Assembly: GCA_013339895.1 (NCBI GenBank)
Contig: JABACO010000006.1
Location: 5,666,151 to 5,730,150 of the forward strand
Direction of reading: 5' to 3'
Length of the DNA stretch: 64,000 bases
DNA from: Ephydatia muelleri
Lineage: Eukaryota > Porifera > Demospongiae > Spongillida > Spongillidae
In this document: positions 1-12,200 of the stretch, piece by piece
Layout: the number at the start of each line of letters is the position of its first letter
Numbering within the stretch: position 1 is the first letter of the stretch
Notes under the pieces: generated by a model
Database searches by the model: none
Told to the model about the DNA's origin: nothing
Seen by the model: only the letters and a program-made list of their open reading frames with translations
Translations under genes and position numbers: made by a program

Positions 1-890
1 TCCCCTCACACAACTCTTCCATCCTCCTCACACAACTCTTCCATCTCCTCACACAACTCTTCCATCGCCTCACACAACGCTTCCTCCCCTCACACAACTC
101 TTACTGATCCCCTCACACAACTCTTCCATCCCCTCCACAACTCTTCCCCATCCCCTCACACAACTCTTCCATCCCCTCACACAACTCTTCCATCTCCTCA
201 CACAACTCTTCCATCTCCTCACACAACTCTTCCATCCCCTCACCAACTCTTCCATCCCCTCACACAACTCTTCCATCCCCTCACACAAACTCTTCCATCT
301 CCACACAACTCTTCCATCCCCTCACACAACTCTTCCATCCCTCACACAACTCTTCCATCTCCTCCACAACACTCTTCATCCCCTCACACAACTCTTCCAT
401 CTCCTCACACAACTCTTCCATCTCACACAAACTCTTCCACTCCCTCGCACAACTCCCCATCCACCCCCTCCCCCCCATCCATCCCCAACACAACTCTTCC
501 ATCTCCTCACACAACTCTTCCATCCCCTCACACAACTCTTCCATCTCCTCACACAACTCTTCCATCCCCTCACACAACTCTTCCATCTCCTCACACAACT
601 CTTCCATCCCCTCACACAACTCTTCCATCTCCTCACACAACTCTTCCATCCCCTCACACAAACTCTTCCACTCCCTCGCACAACTCCCCATCCACCCCCT
701 CCCCCCCATCCATCCCCAACACAACTCTTCCATCTCCTCACACAACTCTTCCATCCCCTCACACAAACTCTTCCACTCCCTCGCACAACTCCCCATCCAC
801 CCCCCCCCCCATCCATCCCCAACACAACCCCCCCATCCAACTCCTCCCTCACACATCTCCCCATCCAACCACTATCCCATCTGCTCACAC
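1..890. repeat. 21-bp minisatellite with higher-order units
   Basis: The stretch is a tandem array of a roughly 21-bp unit, core CTCACACAACTCTTCCATC, with C/T variation. Superimposed is a longer unit in which a variant 'CACTCCCTCGCACAACTCC' block followed by a C-rich block recurs near 430, 660 and 765. Because 21 is a multiple of three, it stays open in several frames and encodes an artificial heptapeptide repeat on the minus strand. I see no gene here. The array runs off the left edge of the window, so its true length is unknown. Confidence 0.95.
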
Positions 891-934
891 AACTCACCGT
901 AATTATAAACACAAGCATGGGAGGTTGTGTCCTT

Positions 935-2230
935 ATTTGTTCCTGTTGTGTCCTTGTTTGGAGAGCATAATGCAATTGTCTCGTCTGGTTGGAATATAGA
1001 TGGCTTGCCTTAGACTCATTTTGAGACTGCTTTACAGTCCACTCTTCTGTGCATTGGAGGATGAACCCTGCGATGTGGCTCAACTGTTGGATAAGAACAT
1101 ATGCAGATTACAATGAAAAATTGGAAATTTCGAGCACTAGAAGACATAAGGGACATAAATGCCGGCCATATTGGAACACTCCGGTTGATTGCAGCAGTGC
1201 CCTAGGTTACATTTCTAAGTTCATCAACCACTTAATGAGGTGGTCCTTGAAAAATGCTTACACCACATGTTTGTTATTTCTACCGTTATTAAGCGCAAAA
1301 TCATTGGTTATGTTTTGCGGCCTTAACAGTGTGAATGGATGTACATAATATATTACGATGCTACAAGATATTATGGTTTAACATAATAGAGAACATTTCC
1401 GCGAAAAGGGACCTAATGCATGTTTTTTCTAGATTTCAAATTCTAGACGTTTCATAATGAGACAGGTCTTAATCTACAGTGAATTTTGTTTCAAGTAAAA
1501 TTGAAACAAAATTCACTGTAGATTAAGACCTGTCTCACTATGAAATTTAAAACAACTAATGTAACTTCAAAAATAAAGTGCAATATATTTCAGTAACATC
1601 CCTATTAACAAACAAGAATATATACTGAATTAGGTGCATTTTACCTTGAATATTTGGCCACGATTTCAACTGGTTATAGAGGGACTTGCAGCTACAAAAA
1701 CGAATATTGCCCTACCTATTATCTAAAAAAAAATAAAAAAAATAAAAAAAAACGTGGGCACTTATTATTGCAATTCGCCTGTATGCAGTGTTATAAGTGG
1801 CCACAGAAGTATCTTTAGAACAGCAGCTACTGTATGCTCTCCTAATTCAGTATAGTTGTCTTATACTAAATGTACAGCCCGTTTTAAACACATGGACATG
1901 TCAACACCAACTTGTCGTACCATGACTCATCATTATTCATACTAGCTTCTCAAAGAGGATGTTTAATATGCCTATTACTTCAACAACCTCCTTATGCTTA
2001 TTGACTAATGTTTACTATTGTTACACAATTGCAATATAAAAAATATATAATACAAAAATATTTTTAATGTTTTTTTTTTTCTCTTGTGCGCATCACTGTA
2101 CCTCAGCCGAAGCCTACAGAGCTGGATGGATGGCAGAATCATGTTCTTACATTTCCCAAGTTTGATTTCAAACTTGGTGCACTGTAGTAGTGTGCATGTT
2201 GTAGGCATATAATAGGAGGAAAGTGCACAT
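935..2230 (+). repeat. Old interspersed repeat, copy 1 (second copy at 61.3-62.9 kb)
   Basis: Several blocks here recur in the same order and orientation at 61,318-62,935. One contains 'TTGGAGAGCATAATG' near 960 and 61,335. One contains 'ACTAGCTTCTCAAAGAGGATG' (split here as ACTAGCTTCTCAAAGAGG) near 1,943 and 61,995. One contains 'CCTCAGCCGAAGCCTA' near 2,100 and 62,893. Between them the two copies have drifted and differ by insertions. No conserved protein is visible, so the family is unrecognised. The shared order suggests two old copies of one element of about 1.3-1.6 kb. Confidence 0.65.
1451..1544. repeat. 44-bp hairpin with 6-nt loop
   Basis: The 44-nt arms at 1451-1494 and 1501-1544 are reverse complements with a single mismatch, separated by the six bases GTAAAA. 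This could fold into a very stable stem in DNA or RNA. It lies inside the old interspersed repeat and has no counterpart in the second copy that I can see, so it may be a tiny foldback insertion. Confidence 0.9.
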
Positions 2231-2563
2231 ACGTTTCATTGATTCAGTTGCATTTCCGTAAAACACAAGGACCGAGCTTCCAAATCAATTACATACCAGC
2301 ATGAAAGCAAGTTGTCAAAGATGGTTTAAATGATGTCGTACATATTAATAAATTGCAACTTGTGTATACTAATTTTATGCAACTGAATCAATGAAACATA
2401 TGTGCACTTTTCTCCCATTATATGCCTACAACATGCACACTACTACAGTGCACCAAGTTTGAAATCAAACTTGGGAAATGTAAGAACATGATTCTGCCAT
2501 CCATCCAGCTCTGTAGGCTTCGGCTGAGGTACGGTGACGCACACAAGAGAAAAAAAAACATTT
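2068..2563. repeat. Inverted repeat, about 185-bp arms
   Basis: The left arm (2068-2253) and right arm (2377-2563) are reverse complements at high identity, with a spacer of about 123 bp. The left arm is the end of the interspersed repeat copy 1. The right arm therefore looks like an inverted duplication of the terminal segment of that element. Confidence 0.9.
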
Positions 2564-3185
2564 TGGACTTCAGCTCAATACACTCAGAACCATCCCAGCT
2601 CTGAGCACTGGGTGATTCAATACTACATGGTTTACCACAAGTAGAAGGCAGCTGCAACAACTGTAATTTTTACAATGTACAGAGCAGCTGCAAGTGTATT
2701 ACATAAAACCAACATATGGACACATGTGCATTACACACTATAAGGGAGCAATATGGCCATGTTCTGACATGATGGCCTGGCTTTTAACAAAGTGCAACAC
2801 TGAAGAAAACTGTCTTCCACTAGTATCTGCCCAGCAAGTAAGCACATGCTCCTAGCAAAGAGCATGTGTTATCGCTTCAAATGCAACAACAGAACTCATT
2901 GCGTGATGATATAATACAGCAGGATTTGCCAATACCAGTCAGGGATTTGGCTGAACTCTTACTTCTAGTATCATATTTTAGTCATCAAAGACGAGTTTTG
3001 AGGATGCTACTATTTGCTAAATGTTTAAGCCTCGTCGTTGTTCCTATAATGTACTCAGTACTTAGAGCAGTTTTGTGAGAAGAGTAATGATTCATGCATT
3101 AGTATCTTACGTGTTTTTCACCCCACTAGCATAGCATGTAGTACATTCATACAACTCTGCATGCCGAAAACACGTCTAGAACAAA
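2564..3185. other. No recognisable gene
   Basis: I see no domain, RNA gene or strong repeat. A 70-codon open frame at 2866-3078 has no recognisable composition or motif and is probably chance. Confidence 0.5.
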
Positions 3186-3189
3186 ACAT

Positions 3190-3500
3190 TATGAACCTGT
3201 ATAAAAATCGCACCCCAGAGGCAGTGCTTGAAAGTGCAGCCAAAGACAAAAAGAGACTTCATCAGAAAGCATTGCAAGATCGATGAGGGAATTTACCCCT
3301 TTCATTGTGTCAGTGGATGGACTCTTACTTAGAAAAGCACAATGTTTCAAGTGGATAGCTGCCAGTCTAGCCACTAAGTGGGATATACACTCAGACACTC
3401 GGATAAACACTCAGAGCCCATTGGTTTTGTTACAACCAGACTGGCATTTGCAATCGTGAGATCTGTCTACAAGGGCCTAGGATTTGATAGTGAAGCACTC
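3190..3500 (+). mobile_element. Fossil retroelement: remnant of a reverse-transcriptase protein tail
   Basis: Short plus-strand stretches resemble the C-terminal tail of a reverse-transcriptase protein common in cnidarian and sponge genomes. They include 'FIVSVDGLL' and 'TTRLAFAIVRSVYKGL', matching a family pattern of the type FTPFV..VDG, then R...AIVR...LC.RGSR. The copy is old and broken. A second remnant of the same tail lies at 49.9-50.1 kb inside an intron. The exact class (non-LTR or another retroelement) is not resolved. Confidence 0.5.
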
Positions 3501-4080
3501 AACATGCTCACTAACTTTTTTAATACTTCAGACTTTCAGCTTTTATTCTTTCAAGTAAATCTCTCTTGTTCCTCATTACAAGTTTGTACAATTATGACAT
3601 TTGTTTTTAAGATGTGAAGACTAATTATTAAGTATGTGAATGTTGAATTCACTTACTTAAATTAAAAATAAAATAGCTATTCAAATTTCTACTTTAAAGT
3701 TTTAGCAAACAATAATGGTACAAAAGCCATTTACACAGTCACAACTCCATAGTGCCAACGACAACTGCAGCAGCATTACCTTGACATCATGTAATTATTT
3801 TAATATTAATTTATTTGTATCAACATTTTCATCATTTCAACTTATCAGGTAACAGCTACTGTTATGTGTACAAAGTTGTTAACAAAATACATGTATAAGC
3901 GTGCAAAAATCATCTTGTAGAGAAGTGGCTGTAAAAAGAAAAGGAACAAGCCGTACATAAGAATAAGTGATGAGATGATATTTTGTAGAGGTAAATATGT
4001 GTACTGGAAGTACAATCATATGCCACTATTATCTACATAGCCTAAATGTATGCCACCAGATATGGGCATTGCAATAGAGT
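3501..4080. other. No recognisable gene
   Basis: This is AT-rich DNA with no domain or repeat that I recognise. It separates the retroelement remnant from the duplicated segment that begins near 4.08 kb. Confidence 0.5.
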
Positions 4081-4588
4081 GTGATGCACAGCATATGTAA
4101 CACTCCTCTGCGGGTCCAGAGGGTAGCCCGGGGGGCTTTTCCCTGGGGGCATCCCTATGAAAGTCTGTAGGACTGCAGACCCCCCCCCCCCGTGCAGCTC
4201 CGAAGGGCCTCCGCTGAGGATTTTATGAGGGCACAGGATGTCCCCCGGTAGGTCACAATGGCTGCCCAAGGTGAGATTCAAGGGGCTGGGGACTCCCTGC
4301 AAGAGTCGCACCTACTTCTAGCCCTCTCCCCACCCCTCCGGGGAGGTTCAAAGGGCTGGGGATTCCCCTGCGGGGGTCACAGGGGGTCTGGCATGTGTTG
4401 TCACTCCAGTTGACGGAAGGGGCGTACTCTGACACTGGTATGGAGCCTTTCCTGCTCAGGAAGGAAGTCTCTGGCTTCTCGGTGTCTTGTGATGAGAGGT
4501 AGCCACTGGAGACCCTAAGATGGTAAGGTTTGTTTGGAGAGGATGGAGTAAGGGTTTTTCATGATCTTGCCAACAAACCCACTATCAG

Positions 4589-4592
<4 letters not shown>

Positions 4593-4621
<29 letters not shown>
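4593..4621. repeat. (TG)n microsatellite
   Basis: About 14 TG units sit at the junction between the G-rich block and the left arm of the inverted repeat at 4.6-5.0 kb. Confidence 0.95.
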
Positions 4622-4624
<3 letters not shown>

Positions 4625-5268
4625 TGTGGTGTAGCCTTTTATTAGCAAAACAAACTAAGCTATGCTATTGAATTTTAAGAGACAGCTTTCAGCAACGCCC
4701 TTTCTTTGAGCTCTCATGACTGTAGATGGTGCAGTGTACCTGAAAGACTTGCACAATCAATGTATTTCATACGTGTAGGTCATGTGTGCATACATGCATG
4801 ATCATGAACATGTAGTGGTGCACTGCCCTGCATGGTGTTATGTGTATCTGCAGGTCAGTGTGTTGAGTCTGCTGTATACCTTCCATCATTATTGATGGAC
4901 ATGTGATGTACAGCAAGTGATTAGCATGTGTTACTAACCTGTGCTCGGTTGGTATACTTTTTTCAATGTCACATTGTGAGCACACCAACCTTGATGGCAT
5001 TAAATATCACTGACTCTCAGTGTGTTTGATGTTGCACGCAGTCCTGACATTTTGACTGGTTCAAGATCTCAACACGATGAGTTCACATATACATGTAACA
5101 CGTTCTTAATTACTGCAGATGCCCAATACCACTCCTATACCCTACCTCTGTGTGTGCATGCTGCATGGTCATTTTACACACAGTCAAGTCATTGCACACA
5201 TGCGTGCACACACACCACAGTCACACGCACACACAGTCACACACAAACACACGCACACACACACACAC

Positions 5269-5313
<45 letters not shown>

Positions 5314-5975
5314 CGCAAGATACTACTTCAATAGAGCACAATGCCCTACAGATGCAAACCAGCACGGATCAGGTGATGTTCCATTCTCCACATTGTCTCA
5401 TCAGTTGACAGGTTCATAATGTCACGTGAATCAGTTACAGTGTACCTTCACTTCTTAAATATTCATTCTGCAACAGTGCTTGCAGTTTGTGCAAGGAAGT
5501 ATCAATTGGTGAGTATCATGTATGCTGTTTTGTACGGTGCAGATTTGCTTATACATGATCACACTGAGATATTTAATGCCATCAAGGTTGGTGTGCTCAC
5601 AATGTGACATTGAGAAAAGTATACCAACCGAGCACAGGTTAGTAACACATGCTAATCACTTGCTGTACATCACATGCCCATCAATAATGATGGAAGGTAT
5701 ACAACAGACTCAACACACTGACCTGCAGATACACCTAACACGATGCAGGGCAGTGCACCACTACATGTTCATGATCATGCATGTATGCACACATGAGCTA
5801 CACGTATGAAATACACACATGAGCTACACGTATGAATACATTGTATGTAAGTCTTTCAGGTACACTGCACCATCTACAGTCATGAGAGCTCAAAGAAAGG
5901 GCATTGCTGAAAGCTGTCTCTTAAAATTCAATAGCATAGCTTAGTTTGTTTTGTTAATAAAAGGCTTCACCACAT
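4625..5975. repeat. Inverted repeat, about 390-bp arms
   Basis: The left arm (about 4625-5010) is the reverse complement of the right arm (about 5566-5975) at high identity. The spacer contains a (CA)n tract and unique sequence. The right arm matches 56,345-56,710 in segment B but B has no left arm, so the left arm is probably an inverted duplication specific to segment A. Confidence 0.88.
5215..5311. repeat. (CA)n microsatellite
   Basis: A CA-rich tract with a few interruptions (ACGC, AAAC). The paralogous position in segment B (55,170-55,315) is also a CA tract of different structure, so the repeat predates the duplication and has diverged in length. Confidence 0.95.
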
Positions 5976-6169
5976 TGACTTGGGGAATGGAATTGCAGGT
6001 AAATATGAAGCTATTAGTGGTGCCAGATACAGTAGATAAATTAATGATGTGATGTGGCGTGTCGAAATATTTAACCAAAAGTATAATATACTACACGCCA
6101 ACAAACACGATACACCATAAAGTAAAAAGGAATGAATAATCGCTGTTCACATTCTAATTAATTTCCACC

Positions 6170-6910
6170 TATAAGGTAATCCGGTTCTTGTGCATCCGGT
6201 TAGAGGTCTGGGCCTCTACACCACTCCCCCCAGAACCAAGATGTAATGTCGTGGTAAATTAACTGGATGACCCGATCTGGTGCACAGGGGTGGCACAGGG
6301 ATGGTGATGTCGGTCAATGTTTAAGGCTGAGTTCCACAGGATGGTCTTTGTTGAGAGGCCGTCCACAGTGACTAGGCTCCGATAATTCCACCGGGTGTTC
6401 CAAGTCAACAAATACAGCCTATCCACTGATCATATCTCCTTCCATCCTCCTATGTCAATTGCGAAGGTCTTGTTCCTCGGCTGAAAGACTTTGAAAGGTC
6501 CTTTGTATGGACATTGGAGGGGTATATGGTGAGCATCCCGGCAGACAAAAACAAACTGGGATTACTTCATGTTGGATGGCATGGAGGATGGTACAACCTC
6601 ATGTTGGGAGGTGGGCATGGGAGTGTACATGTGAACCTGATCCCGGCCGGAGTTGTTGTAGTTGGGAGTGATGCTCAATCTGGGAATTGGGACTAACACA
6701 AAAATTACCGGGCTTCGTTAGAGGTGCACCATAGACCAGGTCAGCCAACAAACATCCTAGATTGTCCTTTGGTGTTGTACGAATTCCCAACAGTACCCAA
6801 GGCAGTTCCGTTGTCCAATTAGTGCCAGTGAGCTGAGCCCTAAGGATGCCTTAATCATAGATTGACCAATTGTGACTTGAGTCACAGTAGATTTCAATCG
6901 AGAAATGCTT
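6170..6910 (-). mobile_element. Fossil Ty3/gypsy element: 3' part of pol (integrase end)
   Basis: Read on the minus strand, this resembles the integrase C-terminal region of Ty3/gypsy retrotransposons. A stretch of the type 'LVYGAPLTKPGNF' is followed by a 'CPYKGPFKVF' segment and an 'IDIGG' segment. Only this part of the element is present. It is broken and clearly old, and a second copy with the same flanks is at 58.32-59.00 kb in the paralogous segment, so insertion predates the segment duplication. No terminal repeats are recognisable. Confidence 0.65.
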
Positions 6911-6995
6911 CAGATTTTAATAATAGCAACTGCCTAATTCTGAACTTAATCTCACATACTGGATGCATGGGTGTTCTTAGTATGTTAATATAACT

Positions 6996-7680
6996 GCTTG
7001 GAAATGCATAACGTTTACAATACAAGGCTTTCTCTGTACGTGACCTCATGCGAAGACACAACGTCACGATTTGTTTATGAGTCCTAAACTAAGAGCTCGT
7101 TATCAAATATAGTATATCAAAACAGCATATAATGACAATAGAGGCATGCACTCTCATAATCTATCATTAAAACGGCATGAACATGCTTAGTTTAGCCGTC
7201 ACAACACGTTTTACCATCCTATCTTCTAACGGACATTGCGGAACAAAAAAAAAGTGATTTAAGTCACAGACCTTTAAACGGTCCAACAAGTAGAATTCTC
7301 TACGAGTACCCATGGCTTTAAATACATGAAACTGAGCGCCAAGGCATGTAGATTCGTGCTGTCCTGCTTGGATCTCTACGTGGTGTGGATACCATAGCGC
7401 GGTAACCGCATTCAACGAGGCAAGCAATAATTGAAGTAACGCTATTTCGGACTTGTGCATGTAATAGCGATGGCTTTTTCCGCTGAGACCGCAATGCAGA
7501 CAAAGTTATAGGCAAAAATCCAGCGAAGCAGACGTACGGTAGGCTATTCCAAAGGGAACTCCAAGGTCTTGTTCAGGGAACAGAGGGAAGCGGGCATAAC
7601 AAGAAGTATGTGGTTTGTTTTGATGAAGTTAAACTACTAAGGCCTTTTCCGCTCGAAGCTTAAAGCATCTATTTGTTGTA
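6996..7680. other. No recognisable gene
   Basis: This is unique-looking DNA between segment A and the piggyBac remnant. A 97-codon minus-strand open frame at 7167-7460 has no recognisable motif. Part of the interval may be the 5' non-coding end of the piggyBac element, but I see no TTAA-flanked terminal repeat. Confidence 0.4.
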
Positions 7681-7682
7681 GA

Positions 7683-9292
7683 GAATGAAGCAGATGAACC
7701 AAGCTTTCCTTCACCAGATGAGGCAGCTTTCGTACTCGATGCTTCTGCCGATGGGCAACCTAATGATGATGTTATTACATCAGGCTGATCAGAAGGATGA
7801 GAATAACTACTCTATACAGATGTTGGTCTCCTGCCATGGTGTGAAATGGAAGGTGGCTGAAGGTGTTTTCGAGGACTGGAGATGCTCACCGCAGTACGGA
7901 GCATATATCTTGTGGGGAAATGATGCAGATGAACAACGAAGAACACCTATTGATTACTGGAAACTATCATTTCCCCTACAGCTGTTGCCTGATATAGTCA
8001 CTTGGACAACAGCTTCCTTACCAGCTGATATGCAAAGGCTACAGAAGATGAAATGTTGGCTGTATTTGGAATCCTTTATGCCCCAACAAGAACGTCAGAA
8101 GGAAAGCGAGATCTGTGGTCAACAGACGATGGTCTTTTCCCAGCATCACGATTTGGTAAAAGATATTCCCTTCCACGCCACTGCTTTGAAGTTCTACTAA
8201 GATGTCTCTCATTCTGTCCTCCACATGAAGCAAAAGGCAATAATAAGTGGGCACCAGTCCGCCGTTTGGTGAATGGTTTCAATGATCGACGCATGCAAAA
8301 AAATTTACCCAGGATGGCAGCTATGCATTGATGAATCAGTATCATCATGGCGAGGGACAGATGGAGAATTCTGTTCTGACAGGATGCCACATGTAACACG
8401 CACGACAGGAAACCAAAGGGAGTTGGCTGTGAGATAAAGAATTGCGCAGAGGCTGACACTAAAGTTATATTACAACTTGACACTCAAGAAGGAGCCGAGG
8501 TCATGTGTACCAGAGAATATGTAGCTGAGTACAAGCTTGCAGGAACTGCGCAAGTGCTTCGCCTTACTAAGCCGTGGCATGGGAGTGCCATTAGTGCTGA
8601 TTCGGCATTTGCCAGCATTACTACAGCGCTAGCATGTCAACAGAATGGATTACATTTTACTGGATTGGTGAAAACAGCAACAAAGTGTTATCCCAAAACG
8701 TACATGGACGAAGTCGAGTTTGCTGAGCTTGGTGATGACATAACTCTAACAACCAGTGCAGAGGGACACAACATTATGGCACACGCATGGGGAGACAAAG
8801 TAAGGAAGTGCTTTGTGTCAACTCATTCCACAACCATTCCAGCTAGGAAAACCTAACAAACAGCGATGGAGGGAAATGCTTGACGAGGATGGAGAAGAGA
8901 CAGGACAAAGTGAGGTCTTCAACAAAACAGTGAAACGAAAGAAAGTGGTGGACATACTTTGATGCAGCTTCTATAAACAATCATATACGACGAGGATTGG
9001 CATTAGAAACTGCAGAACACAGTCCTGGGCTAGTCGAATTATATCACAAATCCTTGGAATTGATGAAACTGAAGCATAACTCCTGTACAAAAATGTTTCA
9101 CCCTGGAGGCTCTAAAATAAGCCATTCGGGCTTTATTGAAGCAGTTGCTAAAGGTCTTTTGATTCACAGAGTACCTGGTGCAAGTACGGAAAACTCGGGG
9201 TCATTACCACATGAGATTGTCCCTCTTTCTTCTCTTCCATACTACAATAAAAACTCGCCGTATTATGTTGCTGCTTTTGCTAATAGATAATG
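7683..9292 (+). pseudogene. PiggyBac-type transposase, decayed, cut by a hAT insertion
   Basis: The protein is spread over several frames in the order of a piggyBac (DDE_Tnp_1_7) transposase. First comes an acidic N-terminus, then 'QYGAYILWGNDAD..TPIDYWKL'-like sequence near 7,890-7,960. The block 8053-8331 contains 'DLWSTDDGLFPASRFGKRY' and 'RCLSFCPPH'. Then comes 'CIDESVSSWRG' (first catalytic Asp region, about 8,325-8,355), and then 8503-8856 with 'LTKPWHGSAIS' and 'ADSAFASITTA', the second Asp region. A third part at 8997-9290 ends abruptly at the hAT element. The frame changes at least four times, so it is dead. The tail beyond the hAT insertion is not recognisable. This is a plain cut-and-paste DNA transposon remnant. 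Confidence 0.8.
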
Positions 9293-12200
9293 CAGTGGCG
9301 GATCCAGAAAATAAGGCGGGGGGGTTCACCACTACTGTCAGGAAGAGTTTACATGTGACGTCAATTAGGAAGAGGGTGCGGGAGGGGGATGTGCCCCCTC
9401 CCGCGCGAAGCGCGGAAGCTCAGCGATGCAGTACAATTTGTGGACGTTATTTAATTGAAAAATCAGCAAGACAGAGTACATTTAATTTAGCTTAATATTA
9501 AGCAGGATTGCATCCAGCATTCTCAACTTTGGGATGTTTTTGCACAAACAAATCACATAAACATAACGTGGTAGTTACAATGAATCAATGCAAGAACACT
9601 GATAGTCGCTCTACTTTTGAACGTAACAAAACTGAATGTGAATGCGAATTGTATATGCATCAGACATCGGTGAATATACACCGACTGGTATGAAAAAATT
9701 CAGCATATGTTTATTGCAGTTCTGAACCAAATCTCAAGAGGATAAGATATCCACTAACTCCATTCGTCTTGGGTGTTTAAGTGCGAAGATATCAATAACT
9801 TTATTTAAATCAATATCCATGCTATAATGGATCATCATCAAAGCTAATCCACCATTCTAGATTCGCCCATTGTACTTCTTAAATAGGTTTTCAGTCTTCG
9901 CAGTGCACTAAAAGATCTTTCACATTCACAGCTAGTGACTTGCAAGGTACAAATGATCCGAAGGAGTACATGAATGTTGGGAAAAAGAGCAGCGTTTGTT
10001 TCCTTTAATGTTTCTAGGGTTGTGCAGGGTGGAATACAAGTATCGTTTTTCCACTTTTGATACCAACAGTGTAGTTCACTTTGAATACACATAGGACTAG
10101 GCAAATCGTCCTTGTACAAATTAACAACTTCTTGCATAGCAGTGTAAAACTGTGACTCTTGTTGCACAATTGCATTGCTTGGCACAAGATAAAGGACATT
10201 AATAGCTTTCTGTTGTTGTAATGAGAACCTTGTTACAAGTTCTGAAAGAAGATGTTCAACAAACGGTATAGATAGGTTTTTTCTGTAATATTCTTCAGGA
10301 GATTCAGCAGGTATGTTATGCCTATTTAGTTGCCGTTTGCATAATCGTGGAATTTTAGGTTCCACTTGTACCTTTTGTGCTAGTTCTTTTGCAAGTGTAT
10401 ACCACTCTTTATTGTACTGTTCAATATTTCTACGCACATCTCTTAATGATTCTGTTATTACATTAACATGTTTATATGCTGCAATTATATCAATACTCTT
10501 GGACTGTAGACTGCTTGTTATGCCCTCGGTGTAGCTTAATACCTTTTGGGCTATAACAAGGGATAATATAAACTCAAAGTCAGAAATAGCAAGCATTAAA
10601 CACTTTGCATCAGTTAAAGAAGAAGAATTCCACTTATCTGGTTCACAACTGATAGACTGAAGAGAATAATGTATGCCTTCATATAGTTCCAGAAATGTCC
10701 AAAATGATTCAAGTCTTTCAACCCAACGTGTTCTGCAAAGCTCTTTTAGTTTTTTCCTACGACATTCTTTATCTATTATTCTATCTATGGACTCCTCTAA
10801 ATTTCATTGACGTTTAGGTGAGTACTTGTAGAAAACACAAATCCTATCACAAATATTCATCATATTTCTAACCATTGAATGTTCCATACACTTCACTAAA
10901 CAAAGGTTAAGTATGTGAGATGAGCAATGTGTGTACATAGCATGGGGATAGATCTGCTGAATTCTTGTAGCTACTCCCTTGTTACATCCTGCCATGTTCC
11001 CAGCACCATCGTATGTCTGTCCTCGACAATTTTCCATTAGCAAATTAAACCTAGATGTTAGGGTTTCAAGAATTAACTTCGATAAGTCTTCCCCAGTAGT
11101 TTGTGATGTGCATTTAACGACGGATAAAAACTCTTCTCTTATATCACATTTTTGATCAACAAATCTTAATACTATAGCTAATTGTTCCTCATTTGAGCAA
11201 TCTGCAACCTCATCACATGAAAAAGAAAAAAACTTGGCTGCTCTTATCTCAGTAAGAATTTTATCCCGAATGTATTCGCCACAAGCGTCTATGAGTTCAT
11301 TTTGAATTGTTTTTGATCGATATGTTGCATTTTTCTTCATATGCTTGAAGTGGTCTTTTAAAATATTATCACCAGAATTCGCCCTAAAATCCAACAATGC
11401 TTGAAAATTACCACAATTGTAATGAGTATCCAAATAGCTAGCATCATCTCTATGGCCTCTTAGTGATATATTTTGCTTCCCACATAGTATAATCGTTTCT
11501 AGAATAGATTTTAGAATTAGTCTGTTAGCACATATCCTTTCCGATAAAGTTGAAGACATTTGTTGAGCAATACTTTCCTTTTTGCCTTGCATGACCATCC
11601 TAAAATTGTCAGCTGCTATTACAGCATTTAAGTGACTCTGCTTGCCCTTTCCATCATGGCTCTCAAAATGCAAAGAAAGCAGATATGAAGCCTTAACAAA
11701 ATTTGTTAGAGGTCTATGTACTAATATACCTTCAGACTCAGTAGAAAACAATGCACAGTAGATACAGAAGCCTCCTTGTGCAAAAGGAGAGTACACTAAC
11801 CCAGGATACTTCTTTAGCCATTTCAGTTGAAATTTTCTACTTCTTCCATATGAAGTTGTTGTTGGAAAATGGTAGTCTTCATTTGGTATAAAATGCTCAG
11901 TCAGCAACTTGAACCTCTTTTCATCATTTAATTCACCCATTGTGCTGATAGAACAACCAATATCATTGCCAGGCCCATATGCTGTCGAATAATTATATAA
12001 TACTAAAGCACAAGATCTTAGAATTGGGTCATGCTTACTTGGTTTATCAGATAGACATATTCTTTTTGGGCTATTTGTTTTTTGGCTTGGTAAAGAAGTA
12101 GTATCTCCAAATTCTTCACAACTTGATTCACTAAGTGTACTACTATCTACCATAATCATCTCCTCCTCTGAGTCTTTTTGAGGTCTTTTATCTCTAAAAT

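Larger units (their letters stand above)
4081..6995 (+). repeat. Duplicated segment A (paralogue of 53.87-59.11 kb)
   Basis: The order of blocks here matches 53,870-59,110 in the same orientation. Shared landmarks are a G-rich 'GGGCTGGGGATTCCCC' block (4,350 and 54,030), a 'CTCAGGAAGGAAGTCTCTGG' block, a (CA)n tract, a 'GCTCACAATGTGACATTGAG' block, a 'GCGTGTCGAAATA' block and an antisense gypsy fragment. Segment B is longer because it carries later insertions, so A serves as its near-empty version. A in turn has an extra inverted copy of its own 5.57-5.97 kb block. Confidence 0.8.

Noticed and set aside
70-1083. Open frames of 195 and 235 codons in the 21-bp minisatellite
   Set aside because: A repeat unit divisible by three stays open by chance; frames overlap on the same strand and no flanking exon is plausible.
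1049-1348. 99-codon plus-strand frame
   Set aside because: No recognisable motif, and the second copy of this repeat at 61.4 kb does not keep the frame.
7167-7515. Overlapping minus-strand frames of 97 and 65 codons
   Set aside because: No domain, no splice context, and composition like the surrounding non-coding DNA.
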